Position numbers and translations under genes: made by a program
Shown: positions 12,446 through 22,510 of the stretch, one piece after another
Layout of the letters: each line of letters begins with the position of its first letter
Numbering within the stretch: the first letter of the stretch is position 1
From: Endocalyx cinctus
Taxonomy: Eukaryota > Ascomycota > Sordariomycetes > Amphisphaeriales > Apiosporaceae
Direction of reading: 5' to 3'
Assembly: GCA_001600455.1 (NCBI GenBank)
Contig: BCKC01000007.1
Span: forward strand, 1,862,019 to 1,926,018
DNA length: 64,000 nt
The notes under the pieces: generated by a model
The model's database searches: none
What the model saw: only the letters and a program-made list of their open reading frames with translations
What the model was told of the DNA's origin: nothing

Positions 12446-13609
12446 GCGCCTATGTACATGCACACCTTAGTTTCTGATCTTGATTCACAGATACCGATAT
12501 CCCCATTACATCTACTTTTGCTTTTTTGCAGATCGCACAAATAGTGTAGAAATCGATACGACATCGAAGATGCATTCTCACCGTTGACTAGTTAATTCAT
12601 CATATTTTATCCTTAGTCTCCTCTCTGACATATTCTTGAGGCTTGAACGATGAAAATACTGCATGCATAACCCATCGTTTGAGCTTGCACATACCTAGAA
12701 ATAATCAATTAATTGCAAAGAGGGAAAAAAAAACATTGCATTTCTATAAGAAGCGGAGAACAATTCATAACATACTGTAACTTCGGCGGAGTTCAATCCG
12801 TGCTAGCGCAGCTCCTTGTCGAGGCAGACAGTTTTTGAAACTGATTCTCCAGCCAGTACGTCGAGCCTAATGTTATCAGCAATCAGCAATCGTTTCAAAG
12901 CTAGTCGTGGCTTTCATCCTTCTCCTAAAACCGTCTAGGTAAACTCCCATAATATGTATATAGGCCATACGCCTCACCTAGATGGTCATCACCTTGGAGC
13001 CGAAGCAACTAAGGCAATCCGTAACACTACATATGTACATTTTCCCATATAATATTTATCTATTTCTTTAGCTTCCTACTTCGGACATATGAGTAAGGGT
13101 CGAGGATAGATCGAAAACCCCCATTCTCCGGATGTGGCTACGTAGTTCTAATACACCAGCGCTAATTATCCCAAATTTTGTAGCCTCTTACTGCCGGTGG
13201 CTTTCAGATACAACCAGAAAATGAATTAAACTCAATCAGCCCATAACGACGTTGTGGGGTTCGACGTTGGTTCTCACGTTATATCATAAGGCCACCCCGA
13301 ATTTACTGACATAGCTTGCATTTTTATGTTGCTGGTCTTAAGTAAATGTATTGTTTATGAGAATTAGTCCTAGAGGGAGAAGGGGGGGGTCATGTAATCT
13401 CTCGGCCGGGTAAGTGGCTTGTCCTACGAAAAGCCTACGCGGGCTTATGGCGCACCAGTTTAGCACTACATGCAGGAACTAAACCCCGGTAAGGGTAGAA
13501 ATCGGAGCCAGCTACCTTTCGTCAGGGTAGCTACCTTTAGTATTCGTCTGAACGTAGCATGTCATCCAACCTTAAGATTCTTCGTCGGGAAACCCGGAAA
13601 GCAGATCGA

Positions 13610-15154
13610 TCAAGAAATCTCAGGGTTAACGTCTTTTACCGCATCGACTAAGTCCTCCATTCCTCCCACTTCCGTAGGCCCCGCAAAACCAGCAGGTGGG
13701 AGTGCCCAGTCCGGTAGGGGACTAACGTAGCCCCAACTACCACCAGCATCTTCATATCGTAAACTGTGAAGCCATAACGATAGCTCTTGTGGGCCGGGGT
13801 CGGTATACAGAGGCGTTTCGCATACTTGGCAGAGCTCTCCCGACATCTTTTCTGCTCTTTTCTTATAATAATCATCGACCATCTCATCGTAATACGCTAC
13901 CGCATCGGCAACTTCATCTTTCCCCATACGGCTTAGGCGCGTGACGATATCTTCGTCACTATTTTCCACCGCATTTGGGTCATTAAAGCCGAGATTTGGT
14001 CCCCATACCTTTCGATTTGCGTAGATCGGGTCATTCTGGATCGGATGTCCAACATGTTGAAGATGAACTCTGATTTGATGCGTCCTGCCCGTCAATGGTA
14101 GACAACGGACGATAGAGTAACCCTTAGCCCGGTCGGAGGGCTTGGCGTCGTTAGGAAGACTATCGGCGGCCACTTGTCGTGGTGCTTGCGGAGGGTAGTA
14201 GGCAAGCCTCTTGAAAACCGTTCTTGCGACTTTCCCGGTTGCTCTTGTTCTGTTCAGACCGATTTTAGGCGATATAGAGAGAATAGGCTCGTTGCAAACT
14301 ATCTCTCCGTCAGGGAAATTGCCAACAACCCTCGCGATGTATTCTTTCCTCACAGACCTTGCCTGGATCTGGTCGGTCAGATCAGCTGCAGCCTTCGAGT
14401 TCTTAGCGATAAACATGATACCACTCGTCAGCCTGTCTAGCCTATGACAAGGATAAGCCATAAAGTCCGAGCCCCTTTCAGATTTCATGATCTCGATAAC
14501 CGAGTTGAAATTATACCTGCCAGCGGGATGAACAGGTATTCCAGAAGGTTTATTTATTACAACCATGTCATCGTCTTCGTGAATGATTCCTATGGGACTT
14601 TCCGAGACGGGGGGCTCGTGTCGGTGAATGATATGAGATATAAGTTCCCCATTACTCAAGACATGGGTAAGAGGGACCTGTTTGTCATTTACCCGAATGC
14701 CGCCAGTCTCCAACGCGCGTCTGTAATATTCTGCTTCGCGATCCCTAAATTCACTTTCGAATACATCCATAATCTCTCTCCCTCTCCAACGTTGTTTTAC
14801 CCAAGTCTTGTATTCGAAATGGTACGGAACAACCCGTCGCAAGCCATTCTCAAAATAATAGGCCGTAAGTCCATCCCCGACGGGTATATGACCCTTTGGG
14901 AGGCTCGAGATGGTTTCTTGAGCGTTAAGCATGGATTTAGTAGGTATAGCTTCTGTCATCGTCATTGGCGAGGGAGGAGACTGGGCGATGACCTCACTCA
15001 TAACGGAGCGGAAAATGTTTTCTGCGCGAAGCTTGAAGGCGCATAATTTTGAAAACACTAATTTAGCCACTTTGCCGGTAATGACTCGAAGTAGTTGAAA
15101 TAGGAACGTATGTATGCGGTATGCGGAACACTCTACGTTGCTGATATTTGCCAC
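13610..15154 (-). CDS. RluA-family RNA pseudouridine synthase, Pus9/Rib2-like
   Basis: Converts uridine to pseudouridine in RNA, most likely position 32 of tRNAs by analogy to yeast Pus8 (Rib2) and Pus9. Intronless, 514 residues from the first ATG. The catalytic motif HRLDRLTSG carries the active-site Asp at about residue 240. NKPSGIPVHP (201-210) and the downstream GRTHQIRVHLQ are further RluA-family hallmarks. An S4-like RNA-binding segment lies at about 145-182. The deaminase domain fused in yeast Rib2 is absent, so Pus9 is the better match. The first 51 residues are basic and aliphatic with few acidic residues, like a mitochondrial presequence. A second ATG at 15001 (residue 52, MSEVIAQ) would give a form without it. 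The 3' end lies well clear of the bZIP gene; the start is 439 bp from the divergent thioesterase gene. Confidence 0.92.
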   Translation of the reverse strand: MANISNVECSAYRIHTFLFQLLRVITGKVAKLVFSKLCAFKLRAENIFRSVMSEVIAQSPPSPMTMTEAIPTKSMLNAQETISSLPKGHIPVGDGLTAYYFENGLRRVVPYHFEYKTWVKQRWRGREIMDVFESEFRDREAEYYRRALETGGIRVNDKQVPLTHVLSNGELISHIIHRHEPPVSESPIGIIHEDDDMVVINKPSGIPVHPAGRYNFNSVIEIMKSERGSDFMAYPCHRLDRLTSGIMFIAKNSKAAADLTDQIQARSVRKEYIARVVGNFPDGEIVCNEPILSISPKIGLNRTRATGKVARTVFKRLAYYPPQAPRQVAADSLPNDAKPSDRAKGYSIVRCLPLTGRTHQIRVHLQHVGHPIQNDPIYANRKVWGPNLGFNDPNAVENSDEDIVTRLSRMGKDEVADAVAYYDEMVDDYYKKRAEKMSGELCQVCETPLYTDPGPQELSLWLHSLRYEDAGGSWGYVSPLPDWALPPAGFAGPTEVGGMEDLVDAVKDVNPEIS

Positions 15155-15593
15155 TCCGATCTGTGAGTTTCATCGTCATTGTATCACATCACATATTAGC
15201 AGAGCAGGGAAGGGAAGGGGAGCTGGGGAGAAAAGTATTAAGCGGTAGAAAGTGGCAAAAAAAAAAAAGAAGCTCCACTTATTAAGTTAATGATCTGGTA
15301 ATCTGATAATCTGCTAATTGAAATTAGCAATTTAGAATATATTGCATAAACTCTATATATCCGCACAAAGGGGTTTATGCAATAACCCAACCAGAAATCT
15401 TCTAAGCTAGGAGAACTGGGAGATTAAGCCTCGGCTCGGATGAATTTTGAACTGTACAAGCTCCATTCAGAAGACCCTTAAAAATAAAATAAAAAACCTT
15501 CTAACTATAGCTCGTGATAAGTCTTCCCGATTTCATTCCTATTTTCTACGCATAAATATAGATTTATTACTTTTATTGAAATTAGAACAAGTC
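15155..15593. other. Divergent promoter region, Pus9-like and thioesterase genes
   Basis: A 439-bp AT-rich spacer between two divergently transcribed genes. It contains an A12 run at about 15257 and a short overlapping TGATCTGGTAATCTGATAATCTG duplication at about 15292-15314. No recognised factor site was identified. Confidence 0.5.
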
Positions 15594-16267
15594 ATGGAGA
15601 CGGATAAGAAGAGTCTCAAAGACAGGACGAGGAGCGATTATCCATTCTTGTTAGAATATCGGACACGGTGGTGAGAACCAATCTCCGCTTTTCCCAAACT
15701 TCACAAAGAGCAAATAAAAATTAAGAAAGCATCGGCGTCTCACCTTGAAATTTCTTTTAGGAATGATAATGATATGTACGACCATATGAATAATTCCGTC
15801 TATAATTTCCTGTTAGTAAAGGTTCCAAATCAGTTGAAGAGAGAAGGCGAAATGAGTGGCAACCTTAGCGTTCTAACTAATTTGAATACACTAAATGAAC
15901 ATTTAAATGTGATGACAGTTTTGACTCTATAATCAATTCCTATCTTATGGACTATTGTGCATTACATCCGCCAACTTCGGCACAGCACCCGCTTATGGCT
16001 CATACGCACTGCGACTACTTTGCCGCCATCTCTTACCCCAAAGTCGCCGAGCTTTGTCTACGCGCGAATAAGCTAAGCAAGTCTAGCGTCGTCTACGAGG
16101 TCGCCCTTTTTGAAAAGGGTGTGGAGCGGGTCAAGGCCGTTGGGGAGTTCGTCCACGTTTTCGTTGATCGGGATAGTCAGCGGCCAAACGCCAATGGGAT
16201 GAATCCCCAGTTACGCCAGGGGCTGGAAAAACTCCTAGTCCATAAATCCAATGCTAGTAAATTATAA
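15594..16267 (+). CDS. 4HBT-family acyl-CoA thioesterase (hotdog fold)
   Basis: Small thioesterase of 158 residues that probably hydrolyses acyl-CoA or aromatic-CoA esters. Three exons: 15594-15670, 15761-15811 and 15919-16267, with donors GTGAGA and GTTAGT and acceptors TTTTAG and GACAG. The frame is continuous at 159 codons. The middle exon is only 51 nt and encodes the family signature around NDNDMYDHMNN (usual form DNDMYGHMNN), whose Asp/His/Asn lie at the active site of hotdog thioesterases. The last exon continues with FDSIINSYL, a central SHCDYF-like strand (here THCDYFA), KSSVVYEVALFEKG and the C-terminal LRQGLEKLLV helix. The YDH in place of YGH is unusual. The gene is AT-rich for its window but has no stop or frame break. 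It converges on the oxidoreductase gene with 96 bp between stop codons. Start chosen as the first ATG of exon 1; an earlier exon cannot be excluded. Confidence 0.85.
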
Positions 16268-16363
16268 GAGACGGAGGATGAGAGGCAGAGAGAGAGAGGG
16301 GGGGGGGGTCAAAATATCGACTCGTTTCACGATCAAATGGCGTGATATGTCTTGTATTTTTCA

Positions 16364-17576
16364 TTACGGGAGATGTTGATGCTGCAGTTGCTGACGGGCT
16401 CCATCCTGATCTCCACTCGTTAGCATCTTCTCCATGAGCTCCAGATCACCCAACGCTAATTCTGGGGTCTGAGATGGGTCTGGGATACCAGACTGCATCG
16501 ACTCCGCAAATGCCTGGACCTCTTCCTTCACCCCGCTAGTTCTATCAAACACCTTCTGCTCGATGCTTGCGCCGGACCCAACACCTCGTCCGATGATGAC
16601 ATCATCTTTTCCGGCCTTCACGTAGCCATTCTCGCAGGATACATAGTAATCATAAGCAGATAGCGTGGAGCCGACTGCGTGAAAGTACGAGCCAAAGACG
16701 CCGGATTTAGTCTTCAAGACGGCGTTGATGGTATCCACCGGAGGAAGATGGCTACACGTCAAGTTCGTCTGAGCTATCAGGCTCTCCACAGCGTGATCGC
16801 TCCCCAAGAGCCGTCTTAGAGCAGCGGTTTCATGTACTCCCCCGTCAAGCAGGAAACCGCCTTGATAGTCGGGGACAGTTCTCCACGGGGTGTTGTAGTA
16901 TTTATTGCTAGTCTCCATCATAGAGTTCAGCCTCACCGAGAAGCCGGTGATCTTGCCAAGCTTTTTAATCTCCTCGGCGGCATATGCCCACGCAGGCATG
17001 AACCGGTAATTTTCAGCGATGGCCAATATAGTCTGATTTTCAGACGAGACCTTTTTATAATATTCGATAAGCTTTACAGCTGATTCAACGTCCTTCGCGA
17101 TAGGTTTTTCAGCTAACACGTGTTTTCCCGCCGCAAGCGCCTTCTCAATATAGTTGGGTTGATCGATAATGGGAAGGGCCAGAATTACAGCCTGTATGTC
17201 AGACCGTTTCAAAATATCCTCATATGACCTCCCTTCCCCTGCGTCGGAAGAATAGAGCTCAACCGGCGCCGAGTCTCCTGTGATCAACTTTGCGGCATCC
17301 TCCGCCGTCTTGAGGGAGCGCGACCAAATGACCTTGATATCGAGAAGAGGAGATGCAAGGGCGGCAGGCTAGTCAGGTCGGACTTTTAATTAGCTGCTGG
17401 GTCTAGTTTCGTAATCTAGACTGGCCCTCCGCAATTGAGGTCTAGAACGCGAGCTTTCAGGATCTGAGAAGGGCTCGTAGGCATGCAGATAGAGAAGAAG
17501 GTCTTGAAACACTCACGATATGCTGTTCTTTCACGAATATACCTCCACCAATAATGGCAATTCCAAAGGGGGCCAT
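16364..17576 (-). CDS. Gfo/Idh/MocA-family NAD(P)-dependent oxidoreductase
   Basis: Predicted cytosolic dehydrogenase of a sugar, inositol or dihydrodiol-type substrate, 354 residues. Two exons, 17517-17576 and 16364-17368, joined by a 148-bp GT-AG intron in phase 0. Exon 1 encodes the nucleotide-binding start MAPFGIAIIGGG. The rest gives a Rossmann fold with the family lysine motif in AEKPIAKD and an alpha/beta C-terminal domain with YRFMPAW and GGVHETAALRRLLG. The GGVHE His/Glu region corresponds to the catalytic area of this family. An in-frame upstream ATG at 17642 exists, but the extra residues precede the Rossmann strand and are unlike the family. The substrate cannot be inferred. The stop lies 96 bp from that of the convergent thioesterase; no metabolic link between the two is implied. 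Confidence 0.9.
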
Positions 17577-20196
17577 GTTGTTTACCCACTTCGTCTGATC
17601 TGTTCTCGGCAATCGGCAGTCGATCGATCTAATTAATTCCAAGAGGCTACAATATGAGCTTAATTCGGTGCCGTTTTCTTTTTTTTTTTTAACTTAAATC
17701 TTGAAAGAAGTAGACAACCTTTCTTATTAGATTAAGATTAGATTTATTTAGGGATAATGTAAGCGCATCTAGATATAATCCGCGGAAAGTTACTATTAAA
17801 TAAAGTCGAAGTGTTCACTTTTCTCCCAACCCCTCAGCCCCTCAGCTCTTCTCCTCTTACCCCACCCGAAGCCGGATCTAGGACGGCCGACGACATAGGC
17901 AAAATTACCCAATCACGAATGAGGAAATATATCCACAGTACATATTTCTATCATCATCACAAAGGTTTATCATACAAACCCCAATCATAAAACGTTACAC
18001 ACGAAACAACACGTGAACCTCGAAACTTTTCGTTGCGTCCAACGTAAGCCGATATCGTACCTTAAGTTGTCACAGTCACGAAGGGAAAATCAAGATAAGT
18101 TAATCCCCAATAAATCCCGCTATTGGAGTACACATCAACATCTTTGCCAAGTGCAACCTATATTTACTTAATTCTGAGCAAATCGACGATCTTCTTGAAA
18201 TGGTCTTAAATAGACTGAATATAATTTTGATTTATCTAGCCATGAATATATGTAATTACTAGTTGAAACTAAATTTGAGAAAAACGTTCCTGCGTTGGCC
18301 ACGCCGTTTCCCCACAACACGTTACCGGATGACACCAACGAGGAGGTGCAGGATCCGAAGTTATATTAATTGTTATTTTCGTCACCCACTTTACCGGCCT
18401 GTCGGCGTAGGGGAAAAAATGCGACAAAACGGTTAGATGACGATGCAAACCAGGCCAAGAACCATGACGTATGAACACGAGCCGCTCAGACTGTGATTAG
18501 ACCAACGATGAACCACCCACCCAACTTGTCTTGGGAAGAAGAAAGAAAAAAAGGGAGAAAGAAAACCCTAATCTAAGGATCAGGAGGGGTTTTCGGCCTT
18601 TAAGTACACCAACTATGGTTCCAGAACATCCTAAGCCACCGGAAGACTTCGGCACCGATGAGAATCGAAGACGCTATTTCAGTCTTGTCCGGATCCGTTG
18701 TTTCTTTCCGTTCCCCGGAGAACCTTTGAAGAATCATATTACTTGATCGGGTTCGGATATGATATAACCTTACGTAGTAGTGAAACCTGGGCCTGCCACG
18801 CTTTATAGGAGCACCGCGCCTCGGTTCGGTTTTCGTAGTTCGGGTGCTCAGCGGCGTTTGGGAGTACGACGGCGAGGATGTCGGGTTGGGGGCGGATAGG
18901 AGACTTAGCAGAGATGCCTTGATTTTATTATCACCTGATGATAGTGGAGGAAACTTAACGTGCCTGGATAACGTCCCAAGACCGAAGCGATTGGTTGAGG
19001 CGTCGAGAGTGATGTAGGGTCATATAACGACGTCGTAGGGTTGGTATCGAATGTCGGGAGAGATCATCGGATATCTCCAGGGCTGAAATCAGCATTGATG
19101 AGACATATAAGGCTCTAGGGGGACGATCGGAAGAAGTTCCATGATAACTGTTGTCGCGTCTGAATCAAATAAGGGATATTCCACGAAAGTTCAGTAAAAA
19201 GGGGGATTAAAACAAGAACTCACCGAGATGAGTTAAATTTAGTGATGATACTAATTGGAGGATTGGGAACGAGTAAGATTTATGAATTGTGAAATTAATA
19301 GATGAAATCACTTATTTTTGGATGACTTTCACCCATCGCGTGGTGCTACTGAATGTAGAAATCTATAAACTACATATAACTTAGGTGAAATTTCTATAAG
19401 TAGTATCTTGATATTTATTTCAAATAATATGAAATACGCCAGAAAAAGAGCGTACGGATAAAAGAAGAATAGTGAGATGAAAACTATGCTTAATTCAACG
19501 TGATAGGGGTAGAGAAAGGCGGGTTTATGAGGTAGGAAGCAACATCACCATGGTGGAAAAAAAAGAGAGAAAAAAAAGAAGAAGCAGAGGTAGAAAGCAG
19601 GATAGTCAGATGATGAAATAATAAGGAATAGGTAAAATCGAAATTCACAATACGAAGAAGAGAGAAAACATGAAGTGCGAATTGTATAAAAGTAGAGGCA
19701 GGAAGTACAATACAGAAGGATAAGGAAATACTTGCTAGATAGGGGAAACAAAAAAAAAAAGATTGATAATAAAATATAAGGAGACATGAGTAATAAATCA
19801 ATATAACAGTCCATAATGGAGTAAGGATGGTGGTGGCGAATTCGATCACAAAGTTGGATAAGAACCAGTGGTAAATAAGAGAGAATATGAAATTAGAGAA
19901 ATGGATATGGGAAGAGTAGGAGATGCACTCGCTTGTTCTATTCTAATTTTAACACGATAAGTGTAAAGTTGTAAATGGAAAAGATATAAATATAAGACCG
20001 ATATTTCAATCGAGAAAAACAAAAGATACCAGGGATGATATAAAAGTATTTCAGCTAGTGAAAAGGTGTAAGAGAATAGGGGTACGTTGCAGTGTAGGGT
20101 GGCGCAGCTACGTGGACGGAGCTTAGCAATGGGGCAGCGGCGTAGTTTAAGAATCGAATAACCATTCTATTGATTCTCAGTCTTCTATTTATCTAT
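17577..20196. other. Intergenic region with a GC-richer non-coding island
   Basis: Mostly AT-rich DNA upstream of the oxidoreductase gene. A patch of higher GC at about 18780-19160 looks coding by composition, but every frame is broken within about 60 codons. On the minus strand it lies after a GTGAGT donor-like site near 19222. It may be a decayed exon set or a non-coding transcript. No domain was recognised. Confidence 0.5.
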
Positions 20197-20955
20197 TCAG
20201 GGCCGGAGCCTTTCCTTGTATAGACGCATTCCACCGGGACTATCCTCCGGGTATCCGTAGGTGCGCACCGTAGATTCTACGATAACCAGAGCCCCTGACA
20301 AAGCGAGGAGTGCTGTGATGTGGAATCACGAGCATACCACGTCAACTGAAACGAAAAATAAAAGTAAAGTAATCCACATATTCATTCAAATATATATGTA
20401 GTTCTGATAGTTAAGACAGTGAGTGCATGTAGTTGCTGGGGAACATGGGAGGTTGGAAACATACGTAAATTTATCTGATAGCGATATACAAAAGGTATAT
20501 AATTACTGAATTCGCTACTCAGAAGAAGATTAAGTACGAATTTACATCCAGTTAGGTCAAATAGGATAGACTAGGTAGCATACTTACGGATGATTATGAC
20601 TGTAAGGAATGGAGTTACTGGAGTGAAGATGGGTTACGCGATACCAACTAGTGAGAGGTAGGGCTCGATAAACCATTGATTCCCGGTATTTTCCTTGAAG
20701 AAATTATGGAAAGGAAGCCCCGTATATATCCACAATGAAGGACACATTTACATCAGGGTAGCTCGTGGTTAGCTGGCACCCGACATCAAGGAAGTGAGGG
20801 CACGTATATCTGGTTTAAAGAACTCTGCATTGAGCTTCCATATGTGAATAGAACTATGAACACATAGGTCTACCGTAGCAGCATGTCTACTTACACAGCC
20901 AGCGCTTGGACGAGCTATTCCCAGATACGAAATACAGATTTATGATATGATTCAT
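20197..20955 (-). CDS. Tentative small single-pass membrane protein, three exons
   Basis: Unrecognised. The best-supported part is the terminal exon 20197-20312. It encodes a hydrophobic start (LLALSGALVIVES) and a charged, protein-like tail (YGYPEDSPGGMRLYKERL) before TGA. A donor GTAAGT at 20587 allows a short preceding exon 20588-20617 in frame, extending the hydrophobic helix (TPFLTVIII). That exon has a CAG acceptor with a TAAC branch-like core about 17 nt upstream. A first exon 20895-20955 (ATG, donor GTAAGT) would complete a 68-residue protein. Introns of about 275 nt and a 30-nt microexon are unusual for fungi, so the upstream structure is speculative. An alternative frame through the same exons also stays open, which weakens the case. 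If real, it would be a small organellar or ER membrane protein. Confidence 0.3.
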
Positions 20956-22510
20956 AGCGGCTTTCGCAGTCACTATCGTGCTTTTCTAGGCAATATTCCA
21001 AGCAACCTCCAAATGCTGAAAGATTCAATTCTTTTCATATAGGAAAACTAAATACGGAGAATAAGTATTCTCATTCCGTTTTGAATTCCGACGGTACATA
21101 TCAAGTACTGTCGGTTTCGGGTTTGTTTACCCTAAGCTAAGTCACGAATGCTCCGAGGAAAGTCCTACCGATGCGGGAAATATGAGTCTTTCTTTTATTT
21201 TCCAGGCAAGCGTCCAAATGAATAAAGACGACTAGATTGATTCCTCAGTTACCTCTAAAGAAAACCGATAGAGGCATCAGTATGAGGGAGTTGATATGAC
21301 AATCTTAGACTCACAACCATCATAATCATAACGGCCTCGGTAACCGGATCCGATAAAAAAAGCTCACAAGTATTTATCGTTTAAATAAACTGAAATAGAT
21401 CTATCTCTTTACACGTCTTTTTCGTAAATCTAAAAATTATTCAACCCCTTTGAGAGTTAAATGGCGAAGATGGACATCTGAATCAACACGTGATGATACA
21501 TTGTCGATCCCCCGCCAAAGACGAAAAAAGCCGTTGGGGTGGGCTGAGAGGTAACGTCGGCGGTTTCATTAGGTAAATTACCGGGTGCTACCTGGTAATT
21601 AAATGACACGGCGATTTGTATAAAATAGGTACCTAAGTAGGCCCCTTTGAGTAAGTACTTTAGCAGGTAACTCAAGTAAAAATCAAAATCAAATAAAATG
21701 AATAGTATTTCATAAATGAGACATGACATTTTATTCCATATCGGCGAATTCCAGTCATTATTCAAAATGATCATGAGAAAAAAAGGGATATGGATGGATA
21801 TATTATCGACTCATCTGACTTGTTCTTTTTTTCAGAACCAAATTAAGCAACGAGCTCGTATGATCATCAACGTTTAACAGGTGATAGTCATAGGGCGAAG
21901 GAACAGAACTAAGTTAATGATAAGGTTAGACCAAAAGTTAAAAGAAGGACAAAATCAATGAAGACATCACCTTAAAAAAAAAAAAAAAAAGAAAAGAAAG
22001 AAAATAGAAAAATTCAACCTTCTTAATAATATTCATTCCATAGCATATAACATATCATACCACCCGTACTATATTCACCCTGCCTTATCTCATCTTTCCT
22101 TTACTTATTACATCTTACATCTACCTGTTAGAAGACGTGTTAAATTGAAAAAGACAAAGATACGTACCTCAAAAAACGGACCGGAACAATAACCACCCGT
22201 CGTCTCGAGAGAGACAATTTCTCGTCACTAAAAATACATTTTTACGGGCTGTATTCCTGAGTAGTATATACATAATTTATACGGTCAGTTACAACATTTA
22301 ATAGAAATCATCAGGGTTTTTCTTTTCCACCTTGTTTGAATTTCCTTTGTTCTTAATTTTTTTATTCATTAATAATAAATTTTTAGAAAAAGAAGGGGTG
22401 AAAAAAAAAAAAAAAGATAAAACGAGAAAGAAATAAAGATAGTACACTATAATACCCCACAAAGATTTGTGGTGATAGCCGACGCCAAGTGGATTACCTT
22501 CGCATCAGCA
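20956..22510. other. AT-rich intergenic region upstream of the F-box gene
   Basis: AT-rich with several A runs (17 A at about 21974, 15 A at about 22401). A minus-strand frame at 21457-21774 ends in a protein-like stretch (VAPGNLPNETADVTSQ) just after a TACCAG acceptor-like site, but nothing upstream completes it. No other candidate was seen. Confidence 0.5.

Larger units (their letters stand above)
11349..13609. other. Intergenic region between bZIP and Pus9-like genes
   Basis: AT-rich non-coding DNA upstream of the bZIP gene and downstream of the pseudouridine synthase gene. It contains an 8-bp tandem array and a CTCA/CGCT simple repeat (listed separately), a 7-bp-stem palindrome at 12070-12087 (TACTACT/AGTAGTA) and a direct duplication of AGCTACCTTT near 13510-13538. 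No open frame with protein-like composition was seen. Confidence 0.6.

Noticed and set aside
12790..12815. GTTCAATCC resembling a tRNA B-box
   Set aside because: No A-box at the right distance and no cloverleaf could be drawn. No other tRNA candidate was found in the window.
9595..17576. A secondary-metabolite cluster formed by the bZIP, thioesterase and oxidoreductase genes
   Set aside because: No backbone synthase, transporter or P450 is present, and a housekeeping pseudouridine synthase lies between them.
17577..17642. Upstream in-frame ATG for the oxidoreductase
   Set aside because: It would add 22 residues before the nucleotide-binding strand, unlike the family; ATG at 17576 gives the normal start.
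19490..19849. 119-codon minus-strand ORF
   Set aside because: Ser/Phe/Leu-rich low-complexity translation of a GA-rich tract.
21457..21774. 105-codon minus-strand ORF with a protein-like end
   Set aside because: Only the last ~45 residues look like protein, after an acceptor-like site; no upstream exon could be joined.
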